A DNA stretch of 64,000 nucleotides, taken from NCBI RefSeq assembly GCF_030936135.1, contig NC_082613.1:1178001-1242000 (forward strand). Direction: 5' to 3'. Shown piece after piece: positions 26,625 through 38,128 of the stretch; within the stretch, counting starts at the first letter, position 1, and each line of letters starts with the position of its first letter. Source of the DNA: Gavia stellata. Lineage: Eukaryota; Chordata; Aves; Gaviiformes; Gaviidae. The notes beneath the pieces are model-generated. The model was not told the origin of the DNA and searched no databases. It worked only from the letters and a program-made list of their open reading frames with translations. The position numbers and the translations under genes were made by a program.

Positions 26625-29600
26625 TTAAAGGAAGAGCGAGTGAACTTCATCCATGGTGATCTCTCCCATCCCAAGCTCGGGATCAGCATTACTGAAAAGC
26701 TGCTTCAGTTGTTTCTTGCTGTCATCGTAGCAGCCTGCAATGAAAACATAAACAGGGGAGTGACACATCACCTTATTCTTCCTTCCCGTAGAGGTGAGGT
26801 AATGTCCCACTTTCAGGTGAAGCTGTACTCGTGTTTTGTGAGTTAGAAACTACAGCCAGAGACGACTGTAGGCACACTGAGCTGCGTACCGCAAAATGAA
26901 GTTACAATACACGTCAGCCTCTGGGAAGTATGACTTCAGAATCCAAGTACTACTTCTCAACTGTGAAATACATAGCTAGCTTCGGGAAAGTGCCCAGTGA
27001 ACGGTCACCACAGTGACTGTAGAGTGTTTTTTGCAGCAAAGCTGGCACATGAAGAACTCCGCTGTGACTTAATGCTTGAAAAGCAGGACTATGAACACAA
27101 CTGTTCCCACTACATTTACATTCTTGTTTTCAACAGTGCTCCTGCAGCCTGGTCGCTTACATCCACTTTTGGAAAGTATCTGCTCTTTTTGGTCTCTTAA
27201 TCCCGTAAGAGTCCACACTCCCATTCTTGTTCTTTTATTCTCAAGTGAAAGGTGTGTGCTCTCCTCCTGCTGACGTGCAGATGGCTTAAGGGTGCGAGCA
27301 GGGCACGCTGCCAGCGCTGGATGAGTGCACACCTAAACGTGTGTTTGCCATGACGTTCTCGTTCACTGGAGTACCCAGCTCTCCCCCTCTGCTGACAGGC
27401 CTGTCGTTCCGTACCAGGTCAAAGCCTCCAACACGCTTCTCCTTCCCCGCCAGCCTACAGCTTCAAATACATGCACTGAAGTGCCTGAGCAATGACGATT
27501 ATCTGTCTGCGCACAGGAATAAACTCCCAGACAATCAGAGACAAAGCTGGACAGCTGAAAGCAGTGGACAACTTTCGACTATTAATATCTGAGGTTAGCA
27601 CAGTTGTAAAGTCAATCACAAAATGCTGCAAGATAAGCTGCTTGGAACAGAGCGCTCCAGAAGTGGTAAGTGTGGGAGGCACCATGCAGAAGGGCCTCTG
27701 AAAGAGAGCTCTTGTGCAAGTCCCAGCTCTGACACAGATGCCATTCCCTTTGCAGCCCCATGCTGCTTTGTTTTCCACTCCAAAGTGGCAGCGTGCTTGC
27801 TTACTTTGCTCTGTTTCTAGAAATTCATCGTTTAATTGCTGTAAAGGTTAGAGTATTATGATCAGTTGCCAAGAAAGACGTGGAACCAGACCATCCATTC
27901 CAAACATTTTAATAAAACCCCTTAGAAGGCAATAAACATCTCTGCCCGCCTGCCTTCCTTGTCCACAATACAAAGTGTGTCTTTGAGTAGATGACACTTG
28001 AGTTCACAGTCTTCCTGGCTACTGGCGGTGAGGCAAGGCGAAGCATTCACCTCCAGAAGCCAACTGAGGAGATACGACACCAGTAAATTAGGGAGAAACG
28101 GGCAGTTTTGCCAACGGTTCATCTAAGAGGAACGCCTGTCCACAAAATCATTACCCTGCTAGCGGGCAGGAGTAAGTGTGAAGCAATAGGAAATCCAACC
28201 CCAAATCTCTTTCCCATGTGCCGAGCCAAAGAACATTCTGAGCTTATTGCAAAGTTTCTATTCCTGTTCTCTGATGGTACTAAAGAAAAAAAATCCCTCT
28301 AGCTTCCAGAAAGACATACAAATGAAAACCAAAGTCTAGCTGAAGCAGTAAATGCTGAGGAGAATTCACAGAATGAGCATTAACCCTTTTTTAGTGGCGG
28401 AATGCGGATGTCTCCTGGGAACAGTTTCCTAGCACAACACAGTGTTCAAACAGCTCTCCTACGAGAGCCCAGCAGCAATATCTGAGCACTGAGACAACAT
28501 CAAGGGCTTTCACTCACATTCATTTGTTTCCTGACCAACTGAAGTTACTCCAGCTCTTTACGCGCAGGCTGCCTAAGCAGTAATTTGGTTTTAGGCTACG
28601 AACAGAGTAGACTGTGCAAATTAGAGCTATCCAGGACCACAGCTGAGCTGCGCTTATTTGCTCATTTGAAATAAAGCTGTCCCCAGTGGCACCACGTGGA
28701 ATATTGGACTGATGCTGACAGGTCACAGGGCTGTAACAGGTATAGTAGCTACCACGTCTTGTTAGAAGGAAGAGTTAAAAAAAAAATTAGAGAAGACATT
28801 TGGTAGGAGAGCACCGTCAACATAAATCATACCTAAGGGAAATTCCCTTACCTATGGTACTGCTTGCACTTCACATGACTAAGGCTGAAAGAATAATAAT
28901 CCTATTTGCTTGTCATTTCTGAAGTACTATTTGCTGTTTCTGTTTTTCTCAACTCCTGTAATGACAAGTCAGCTGCACTCTCGGGTTCCTGCTGTTGCAA
29001 TACTTGCGTTACGTACGTAGCAGAGAAAATTCTGAGAATTTCAGCTGAACTTTAATGATCCGTATTTTTCATTTAGCCAGTGAGAAAAGCTGTATTAAAA
29101 AACCAAAAGAATCTAGAGTCAAACGGTGCTTTAAAGGGTTTTTTTTTATTGTTTTATTTTAAATACCCTCCTGTGGAGTCCTTTTCTCCACAATTAGCAG
29201 GAGGGACCTCTTCCAGTTGGGGTCTGCCTTTTAGCCAGTGTACCACAGACGCGGGTTGTGTTTAGTGCTGGCAGCCAAATGGCACCGGCTGGAGGTTTAT
29301 CAGTGTTGACGGGGCACTGCTGTAAGACACAGAAGCAGGAGAAGAGATGATGGTGACCCTCCATCTCTAGCAAGTGCTGTTATACTTGTGATACGCTGAT
29401 AACGTATTAGGGAAACATTCCAGAAACAGCCAAATTGGCAGGGTTTCAAAACACAGCCCTAGAGATCCTACAGACAAAGTTACAGGGTGCCACACCCAGC
29501 TAATAAACCCTGGTACTCCAAGCAAAAGCAGCCGTATCCTTCCAGATGGCAGCTCCCTTCATGTATAACACTTCAAACCTCTCTACGCCTCACTTGCTGT

Positions 29601-32600
29601 TCCAGACTGGCTCACTCTCAGCCAGCCTGCCAGCACCTACCTACAGGACGCAGAAGCATGACGAGACACCCCTGTCCCAGAGAAAGCAGCTGGCCTGACG
29701 CTATAACCCCTTCTACGTTTATTAACACCCTTACGGTTTCAGATCCTGATGGATCAGGATGTCATAGCCGTAGAGCTCAAAGCAGTGTTTGTCACTGCTA
29801 ATCACCTTCTGTACACTCTGGAGGCTGTGGGTGAAAGTGTTGTCCATAGCCACAAAGAGAACTTCCACCAACCCTGCCCCACGCTTGGCGGTCAAGCGGT
29901 GTCCGAGCTCCTCAGTCACCCGCTTACAGCCCTGAGACATCCAAACACAATTCTACAAAGCCGTTCCCAACAGATGACCACACATTTAGTCCATGTGATT
30001 TTTTTCAATCCTCACCCTGTAGTCTCCACAGCCCAGCAAGAATTCTTAGTAAAAAGCCGGAGACCAGAAGGTAGGGGCCACCAGCCCCACAGTGCAGTTA
30101 AACTCTTCAAGCACGACAACTGTACAGCCGTTGGGAAAAAAGGTCCCCATGCCCCCATGAGAAGTTCCCTAACAGCAATCATCATCATCTCTTCTATCAG
30201 GGTACTGCAAAGACCTTCCTTTCCTTACAGACGAGAGAGATTTATAGAAGGGAGCAGCCCATAAAATGGGAAATTCAACACCATCCTCCATTACTCTCAA
30301 ACACTGACCCTCATCTCAGATTCATGAGGAATCTGACATCCCATTTAAGGTTTATTTTTTCCCTCCCTCTTTCTCTCTCTCAGCTGCCACCTCTTGAGAG
30401 AGGAAGCTCAACAGCGACAGCTGTGCACAGCAAAGTCAACCTTGCTGTACTGCTGAGGTCTTCGAAGCGAAGGGCTAAGCTATAGGATATCTACATCTCA
30501 GAAGAGCGCTAACCAGAAAGTTATTAGGTTTAAAGTCAAAAAGATCAGCCTTATAGATGCGCAGACAGCTGCAAAGCACTGGTTAAAGCAGAACGCTCAC
30601 CCAGCCTCTCTCCTAAAGCTGCTATCGACGAAATCACATTTATGGGTATCAGGAGACACGGCAGCACAGTTAAGTGGCTGCAGCACACGTCCACGGCATG
30701 GCAGCTGGCAGGATGAGGTCAGCTTGCTTGCGTCTGCCAGAAGAGCCCCAACGCAGGCAGCGGGGGAATAGTCTGCAGACAGTGCGTACCCCTCACCTTC
30801 CCGGGATCATAACCAGGTGCAGTCTTTTGCACTGCCACATTTGTGAGATGAACATCTGGAATGAAGTAGAGATAAGGATCAAAGACAGACAGGCAGACAC
30901 TGAACAAGCAAATATGGAATTCTCACTCTAAACAGTCCTCTTCTGCCCCAGTGCCAATTAATTATCCTGCCTGTCTGTAATCACAGGCTTCAGCCACCTA
31001 AGCTTAAATCCAATACTGCATGATGATTATCTTACTAAAAATCGCAGGAAAAAACAAAAAAAACCAGAAGTAATCAAGAGTGGTATCTGGAAAATGAAAG
31101 AGGGACTGGCCTGAGCTAGTACCGTACCTCACAGCTGGCACGAAGCTCTTCATGTCAGCATGTCTCCAAACCTCAGCGCGCCTTCACCCAAGGCAGCTTA
31201 CTGCACCCCCGACTCTGGAAAGGCTTTTGATCCTTCAGAGCGAGCATAAACTCTGCTGAACTTTCACAGAGAGAAGTGATGGATTTTCCTGTCTCCTAAG
31301 CCATCAAATTGAGGCAGGATACCTTTTGGGAAGATGTGTTAATCAAATGAAAGCTATCAAACTCAAACCCGTAGCAAGTGTGACACATAGGAAATCAAAT
31401 AGTTCTCTCCCATGAATCAGCTTGTCCTTACGTTCTGCAAAGCTGAGGGTGAACAAAGGCTGCCAACATTCAACCACTAACAATAAAACCAGGACTGACA
31501 TTTCAGCTTCAGTCCTAGCTGATTTGTCAAACTGACATTTCCAGTGATCTGGTGACACCAGTTTTCCAATGAAAAAAGACAGAAGAGAGACAGGGTGACA
31601 GCGGCAGCGACAGGACAGCTGACTCCTGTAGATGTTTGCAGGAGTCAGAAGTGACAAGGTTCATCTGATGCATCTAACACCAAGCAGTAGCATGGTACAG
31701 TCCTTTCCTTACCCCTCTTTATGGCACACACAGACAGGTAGGACACAGCGATCATCTCTGCTATTCAGAGTAAATCGTGTATTAGAAAAGCGAGCAAATC
31801 CACCTCTGGATAACCAGGCCTTCAGTGGGATGTACTGGGAGAAGAGGCAAAGAGCAGCTGGGCATTAAGGCAAGAAAATCCATTTCTGGCATAATAACAG
31901 TGGCTTGCACTTACAGATGTCACTAGAACATCAACTCTCAAGTCAAACTTTCAACCTATGAAGTGCAGAAAAATGTACAATATAACCCAGTTGCTGATAT
32001 TGCTGACTAGTGTTAGACCTACCTAACATCAGAAGTTTATATATAAACACGCACACAAAGGGTAATAAGTCAGATCCCAGATAAAGTATCTGACCATTTC
32101 GGAAAAGCCACGGTAAGAAACTTTGTTGTTGCCCTGGGGAAGGAGTATTGCATGAGACAGGCACAGGAGAACAGAACAAGTCACCGGCAGAAGAAGAAGA
32201 TGAAATAAGAGCCAAAAACCAAAACGCCTGTTGGGTATTCCCCAAGGAGAAGACAGAGGGTCGTTCTCACCTTCTTCAGTCAACAATATCCTTCAGTTTT
32301 TGGAACAGGAAAATTCCTTCACGTTGTGACCTGCCAACATACAGATGGAAGAGCACAGTTACTGACTTTAATGTTAGCACTTCCTGCTCTTTCCCAGAAT
32401 TTCACTGTAGAAGCCCTGCATAACCTGATTCATCATCTGTTTGCATGCAAGCACATTTATTTAAGGTTATGGGGGCAGGGGGATCCAACAACAGCCCTCT
32501 AGTGCAAAAAGCTCAGATTCGTACGTGTGAGGAGGATTCCTGGAGGAAAGGGCAGAGCAGGCAGCCAGCCTACAGGGAAGTTCCACATTACCAAATAAAC

Positions 32601-34577
32601 AAACTCTGTCACATGCTTGCAGAAATATAAGTAACGCAACATATGTTGTCGGGGATTTTCTTAAGTCACATTTTAAATTTGTGTACGTTACAGAAGAACT
32701 TAATTGAACAAGAAAGTCATGAAAGATGTCAGAGAAATACGGCAAGTGAGAGCAAAACAATCCTGAAGACAGCCTAGGCTGCACGATGTATTAAAGGTGG
32801 GTGACGAGTGGCCCAGATGAGCCACCCGACAAGCAAGGCTCCCTGGGGCGCCGTCCCAAGGAGGTCCAGACTCCTGCAGCCCCAGCATGTGGCACTGTGC
32901 ACGTCCTGACCTGCTAGTGCATCTGAGTGTGGGAGTCGGCAACCTCAGACATCACAACACGGGGCCGCTCCAAAGCACAGACCGACAAGAGTAACACAGA
33001 GTTTATTTTTACTTGTCTGTGAGTTTTGAGGTCAGCCACAAACTATTTCATTTAAGTTATTGGTATAGTCTCAGTAATCACAGGCTTTTCATATATCCTT
33101 CTGTACTGTGTTCTGGTTATTTACCATGTTAATTGAGGTTGTGGGCATAAAAATCAGCTTAATATAAGGGGGTTTGTTGCCAATTAACACACTCCCAATT
33201 GTAGAGTTAGATAATCACTAGCTGCTATCCTCCTGGCTGTAATTCACATGTTAGTTTGCATAATTACCTCCCATTCCCTTCTCACAAGTGTGCCCTTACC
33301 AATGGGCCTGACTCACAGGGTATGGTGAATCTTCCTTTCCCAGCCTCCTCGCCAGACCTGTTGCGCAAAACAAAGCGACTGCTCACTCGCCAGTCTCACA
33401 GATGGGTGTATTTTTAATTATGCACCACGGCACAATACTTGTGACGTTAAATGGCTTGAATCATATGGCAGAAGCAAGGCGTTTGTCAGCGTCACATTGC
33501 GTTGTCGTAATTTCTAAAGGAAACACCATTTTTCCTTGGTCCCCAGGACACCGGCTGAAGTGGAAGTTGCTGTGTTCCGCGCAGCTCCAGGTAGCTATAG
33601 GTTTGGGGGGACAAATGTGATTCAGAGCATGAGGCTACCCTTCAGGTCTCTAACTGCAGAACAGAGAGAAGCTAATGCCAACCAAATCCACCCCAGCTTG
33701 TGCTCCAAGCTGCTCATGGAGTCTCCCGTAATCTCTTCACATTCTCAGGATGAAAGTCCGCTCAGGAAGTTGGCTGGACTTACATGGAATGACATCTAAC
33801 ACAGTGGGATTTCCCTAAAACCAAACAGATGTTTTCATAGCTCCAGCTTTAGGGGCTGCCCTGGAACGCTGCTTAACCAGAAGCCCAATTAAACAGCTGC
33901 GCTGCGCACACACACCTCCTTGCACACCTGCAGCCGAACTGAAAGATGTTGGAGCGTGAACTTGGCCATAACCCCACAGCGAGAACCCCTGGGAGCACAA
34001 TCTGTTCCTCCACACAAGAACTCTGTGCTTTATACCTTCATCACTGAGTTAACTTGGGCTCTACAAATAAACTGAGCTGTCTTTTGACTGCCGAAATAAT
34101 TGTTACACAAGAAGTGTTTTGGTAGTACGTGTTGACCAGGACACTGGCCAGGAGCACTGCTGCTCCTAGCCACCTTGCTCTGCCCAGTTCTTCCTGCGGA
34201 TTTCCTGCATATTTTCCTCTCCCTCCGCAGAACGAAGGCATCCATTCATCTCTGTCTCACTTTTCTTGGGAGAGCACACACTTACCGGTTTCACAACCCA
34301 AGCGATGCCAGGCTTCTTGCGAAATTCTTCCACAAACAAATGGTACTCTGAAGGCATTTTGAAGGTCTTTGGAATAAAGGCACATTTTGTTGCCTCAAAC
34401 TTTCCTCCTTCTCTTTCTAACTGCTTCTAAAACCTCTTCAGAGTCTTCACTAAGCAGTTCTTCTGACTCAGCTGGGTAGAAAGAGAACTGTAAGGTTCAG
34501 CACAACAAATGCTCCCACAGTCTGACTCACTTTAATTGCCCTTGAGAAGTTTCTGGGGATCAACTGCACCACATACT
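26625..34577 (-). pseudogene. TTLL9: Decayed tubulin glutamylase TTLL9
   Basis: Exon remnants, high to low: 34531-34577 (weak), 34286-34471, 32271-32338, 31747-31834, 30797-30855, 29735-29931, from 28063 down to about 27925, and 26625-26734. They align in order to human TTLL9 ([78 protein letters not shown]). Sizes and phases often match exactly, for example the 62-codon exon at 34286-34471. Several lesions are visible. There is an in-frame TAG at 34427-34429 where human has Arg, and an in-frame TGA at 32276-32278 where human has Trp. The acceptor dinucleotide before 32338 reads AT instead of AG. The ATP-site GKG is REG, and the donor after 31747 is weak. No clear donor follows the WLLEVNAS exon. 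The exon for the central ENYVAQRYIENPYLIGG part is not recognisable (a poor candidate lies at 32025-32100). No N-terminal exons were found. The family polyglutamylates axonemal tubulin. Sequence error could explain one lesion, hardly all. Confidence 0.82.
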
Positions 34578-34849
34578 CTGAGGAGAAAAAAAAATAAATA
34601 CAGATACCATTGAGAACTGCTTTTTCTTTGTGGAGATGGCTCGATTTCCATTTTCTGTGTATCTGCATGAACGCAGGGAGCTAGAACAGAGCAGGTCGTA
34701 CAACCCATGTTCTACCACTTCTACTGCAGCCGTCCCGTGCAGTCAGCACGCTCCGCTCCAGGACAGGCAGCACTGATCAGCGCTGCCCACACCCAAGCCG
34801 TAACCCCCTCGGCAGGCAGGCGTAGCCCCCAGGGCCGCAGCAGCGGGCC

Positions 34850-35420
34850 CAGTGTTCCAAACCACCCTCGGCCTCCATTTGCGCCGTGGCCGGTGAGCGC
34901 GAAGGCTCGGAGGCGGGACGCGTCCCGCTCAGCCGCCGTGCCGCGGTGGAAGCAACCCCTCGGGGAGGACGGGGCAGGCCTCCCAGGCTGTAAGAGTTTT
35001 ACCTGTGGCAACTAAACCTGCCGACAGACACAAACGGGACTCCCCGAAACGCGGCCGTTTCGAGGTTGCACCATCCTCGGGTGGTTTTAAGGCAAAAGCT
35101 CCTTTTGCTGGGCAGACGGGACGCAGCGCGTGCGCGAGGCCCTGGGCTCGCCCTCACCTGCACAGGGAGCGTCCGGCCTTTAACGCGCTGCCTCGGGGAT
35201 GTGCAAGAGCCGCGGCACAGCGCCCTGAGCCCGCCGAAGGCCCCGCTCCGGGCCGCTGCCCGCCGCCTCCGCCGTCCCCCGCGGGCCGCCGGCCTGGGCC
35301 CGGGGCTGCGCCTGGGCCTGCGCTTAGGCCTGAGCCTGGGCCCGGGCCTGCGCCCGTCCCCATGGCAACCGCGCCGCTGCGCAGCAGGGGGCGCTCGCGG
35401 GACCGGCACCCCGACAGTGC
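34850..35420. promoter_or_regulatory. CpG-rich region, probable former TTLL9 promoter
   Basis: CpG-dense sequence begins at about 34850 just upstream of the TTLL9 remnant and ends where the C-rich minisatellite starts. It is placed as a promoter island for the minus-strand gene. Human-like TTLL9 first exons were looked for here and not found. Confidence 0.4.
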
Positions 35421-35423
35421 CCG

Positions 35424-36292
35424 CCCCCCCCGGCCTGAGCCCACCCCCGGTGTGCCCCCCCCGGCCTGAGCCCACCCCCGGTGTGCCCCCCCCGGACTGC
35501 CCCCCCGGTGTGCCCCCCCCGGACTGCCCCTCGGTGTGAACCCCAGAACTGCCCCCCGGTGTGCCCCCCCCCGGACTGCCCCCCGGTGTGCCCCCCCCGG
35601 ACTGCCCCCCCGGTGTGCCCCCCCAGAACTGCCCCCCGGTGTGCCCCCCCCCGGACTGCCCCCCGGTGTGCCCTCCCCCGGACTGAGCCCACCCCCGGTG
35701 TGCCCCCCCCGGACTGCCCCCCGGTGTGACCCCCCCGGCCTGAGCCCACCCCCGGTGTGCCCCCCCCGGACTGCCCCCCCGATGTGCCCCCCCCCGGACT
35801 GCCCCCCCGGTGTGACCCCCCCCCGGCCTGAGCCCACCCCCGGTGTGCCCCCCCCGGACTGCCCCCCCGGTGTGCCCCCCCCCGGACTGCCCCCCCGGTG
35901 TGCCCCCCCCGGACTGCCCCTCGGTGTGAACCCCAGAACTGCCCCCCGGTGTGCCCCCCCCCGGACTGCCCCCCGGTGTGCCCCCCCCGGACTGCCCCCC
36001 CGGTGTGCCCCCCCAGAACTGCCCCCCGGTGTGCCCCCCCCCGGACTGCCCCCCGGTGTGCCCTCCCCCGGACTGAGCCCACCCCCGGTGTGCCCCCCCC
36101 GGACTGCCCCCCCGATGTGCCCCCCCCCGGACTGCCCCCCCGGTGTGACCCCCCCCCGGCCTGAGCCCACCCCCGGTGTGCCCCCCCCGGACTGCCCCCC
36201 GGTGTGACCCCCCCCCGGACTGCCCCCCCGGTGTGCCCCCCCCGGACTGCCCTCCCGGTGTGACCCCCCCCGCACTGCCCCCCCGGTGTGCC
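35424..36292. repeat. C-rich minisatellite (GGTGTGCCCCCCCCGGACTG units)
   Basis: Variable units of about 24-30 bp are built from GGTGTG, a C run and GGACTG or GGCCTGAGCCCA. A larger block is duplicated. The variant with CCTCGGTGTGAACCCCAG begins at 35521 and again at 35911 (390 bp apart), while the GATGTG variant recurs at 35781 and 36114 (333 bp). The second block therefore lacks about 57 bp. The extreme strand asymmetry leaves frames open on both strands, and these should not be read as proteins. Confidence 0.95.
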
Positions 36293-36929
36293 CCCTCAGG
36301 CTGCCGCCCCGCCGGGCCTGAGTCCCCACCCTGTCCCCGTGCCCTCAGCTCCCCCCGTCCCCTCGGTCCCCCCTGTGGGCTCCCCCCCAGGTCCCCCCCC
36401 CGTGCCCCCAAGCCCCCCCCGCCCCGTGTGCCCCCACCCTGCACCCCGTGCCCAGCCCCACGCGGGGCCGTGGCGTGGCACCCGCAGGGCGCAGGGGCGG
36501 GTCGGGCTCCTTCCCCGGCCCGGGCAGGAGAGTCGTGGGGCTGCCCCCCACCCCCGGGACTCCGAGCAGCCACCCGCCCCCCCGGTCCGGGGGCTGGGGG
36601 GTCCCCGGAGCCCCGTCCCTGTCTCTGCCGGGCGGGGACGGGGACCGGCGCTTCCCCAGCCCCGGTGAGCCCCGTAAGGCGCACGCGGCTGCTGGGGCCG
36701 GTGGCAGAGGGGGACGGCGAACGGCCCTAAACCCTCCCCAGACCCGGCCCGGGACGTTGCCCGGGGGGAGCGGGGGCCGGGGGAGCCCTCACGCCGCGGC
36801 CCCCTGTGCTGGGCCGGGGGAGCCACCGCCGCTGCCTGACCCGGCTGCGCTGCAAAGCGCCGGGAGACCCGCGGGCAGCCTGGGGCGTGCGGGGCCGGGG
36901 TCCCGCACACCCTGCGGCGGGCGCAGGCA
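36293..36929. other. GC-rich spacer between two minisatellites
   Basis: C-rich and CpG-rich DNA without a recognisable exon on either strand. It separates the C-rich array from the 21-bp array. Confidence 0.5.
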
Positions 36930-37640
36930 GGGGTGGGCAGCGGGCATGGGGCAGGCAGCGGTGGGCATGGGGCAGGAAGGGGTGGGCATGGGGCAGACAG
37001 CTGTGGGCATGGCGCAGGCATGGGGCAGGCATGGGGCAGGCAGGGGCAGGCATGGCGCAGGCAGCAGTGGGCATGGGGCAGGCAGCGGTGGGCATGGCGC
37101 AGGAAGGGGTGGGCATGGTGCAGACAGCTGTGGGCATGGGGCAGGCATGGGGCAGGCATGGGGCAGGCAGAGGTGGGCATGGGGCAGGCAGGGGCAGCCA
37201 TGGGGCAGGCAGAGGCGGGCATGGGGCAGGCAGCAGTGGGCATGGGGCAGGCAGGGGCAGGCAGGGGTGCGCATGGTGCAGGCAGCAGTGGGCATGGCGC
37301 AGGCAGGGTGCAGGCAGCGGTGGGCATGGCGCAAGCAGGGGCAGGCATGGGGCAGGCAGAGGTGGGCATGGGGCAGGCAGGGTGCAGGCAGAGGTGGGCA
37401 TGGGGCAGGCATGGGGCAGGCATGGCGCAGGCAGAGGTGGGCATGGGGCAGGCAGCGGTGGGCATGGAGCAGGAAAGGGCAGGCATGGCGCAGGCAGCGG
37501 TGGGCATGGTGCAGGCAGGGGCAGGCATGGCGCAGGCAGAGGTGGGCATGGCGCAGGCAGAGGTGGGCATGGGGCAGGAAGGGGCAGGCATGGCACAGGC
37601 AGCGGTGGGCATGGGGCAGGCAGGGGTGGACATGCCACCA
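36930..37640. repeat. 21-bp minisatellite (GGGCATGGGGCAGGCAGCGGT)
   Basis: About 30 imperfect tandem copies of a 21-bp unit with variants (GGCGCAGGAA, GGTGCAGACA) and shorter 12-bp pieces (GGCATGGGGCAG). Because 21 is a multiple of three, frames stay open and encode heptad strings such as MGQAAVG. Overlapping long frames exist on both strands and are repeat artefacts. The array ends about 490 bp before the DUSP15 start codon. Confidence 0.95.
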
Positions 37641-38128
37641 AGCGCTTCGCCGCGTGGCCGCACAGACCTTCCTTGATGGAGCGGGACAAAGGCTTTGTTC
37701 TTCTCCCAACACTGCAGCCTTGTGCAGCCGCGGCGGGCAGCGGCGACAGGCAGCAGCCAGCGCGGCCGCCGCGCTCCCACGCCACGGCGCAGAGGGGGAG
37801 TTTCTCCTCCTTTGTCTGCTCCCGGTGAGAGCAGCAGCCGGTGTGCGGCAGCGCCGGAGCAGCCAGGGAAGGGCCTCGGCAGGAGCCACGGAGGACGGCG
37901 GCCAAGGTCCTCTCTGCCCCGGCACAGCCGCCACCGGCTTGGCCTCGTTGGGAACGAGCCCGCCCGCCACGGGCAGCGATCCTGGGGGAGCCAAGCTCTT
38001 CATGACGGAAACCCAACCCGGGAGCGTCCGGAGCGGGGACGGCAGCTGCGTCTGGGGACGGGGAGGACGGCAGCAACGGGGACAAGGACACCCGCGCCCC
38101 GTCCCCCCCGCAGTGCCCGCTGCAGGCC
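37641..38128 (+). promoter_or_regulatory. DUSP15: DUSP15 5' flank and 5' UTR
   Basis: Unique, moderately CpG-rich DNA between the 21-bp minisatellite and the DUSP15 ATG. It is the likely promoter and 5' UTR by position. No core motif was identified. Confidence 0.4.

Noticed and set aside
27130-27260. Possible TTLL9 exon for the VGGFDLMWNDG segment
   Set aside because: There are only scattered matches on the minus strand and no clear splice acceptor. Similarity is too low to claim.
32025-32100. Candidate for the missing central TTLL9 exon
   Set aside because: It has a weak resemblance to the end of the exon and a donor-like GTAGGT, but alignment needs several gaps and no acceptor is convincing. 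It is mentioned only as a possible remnant.
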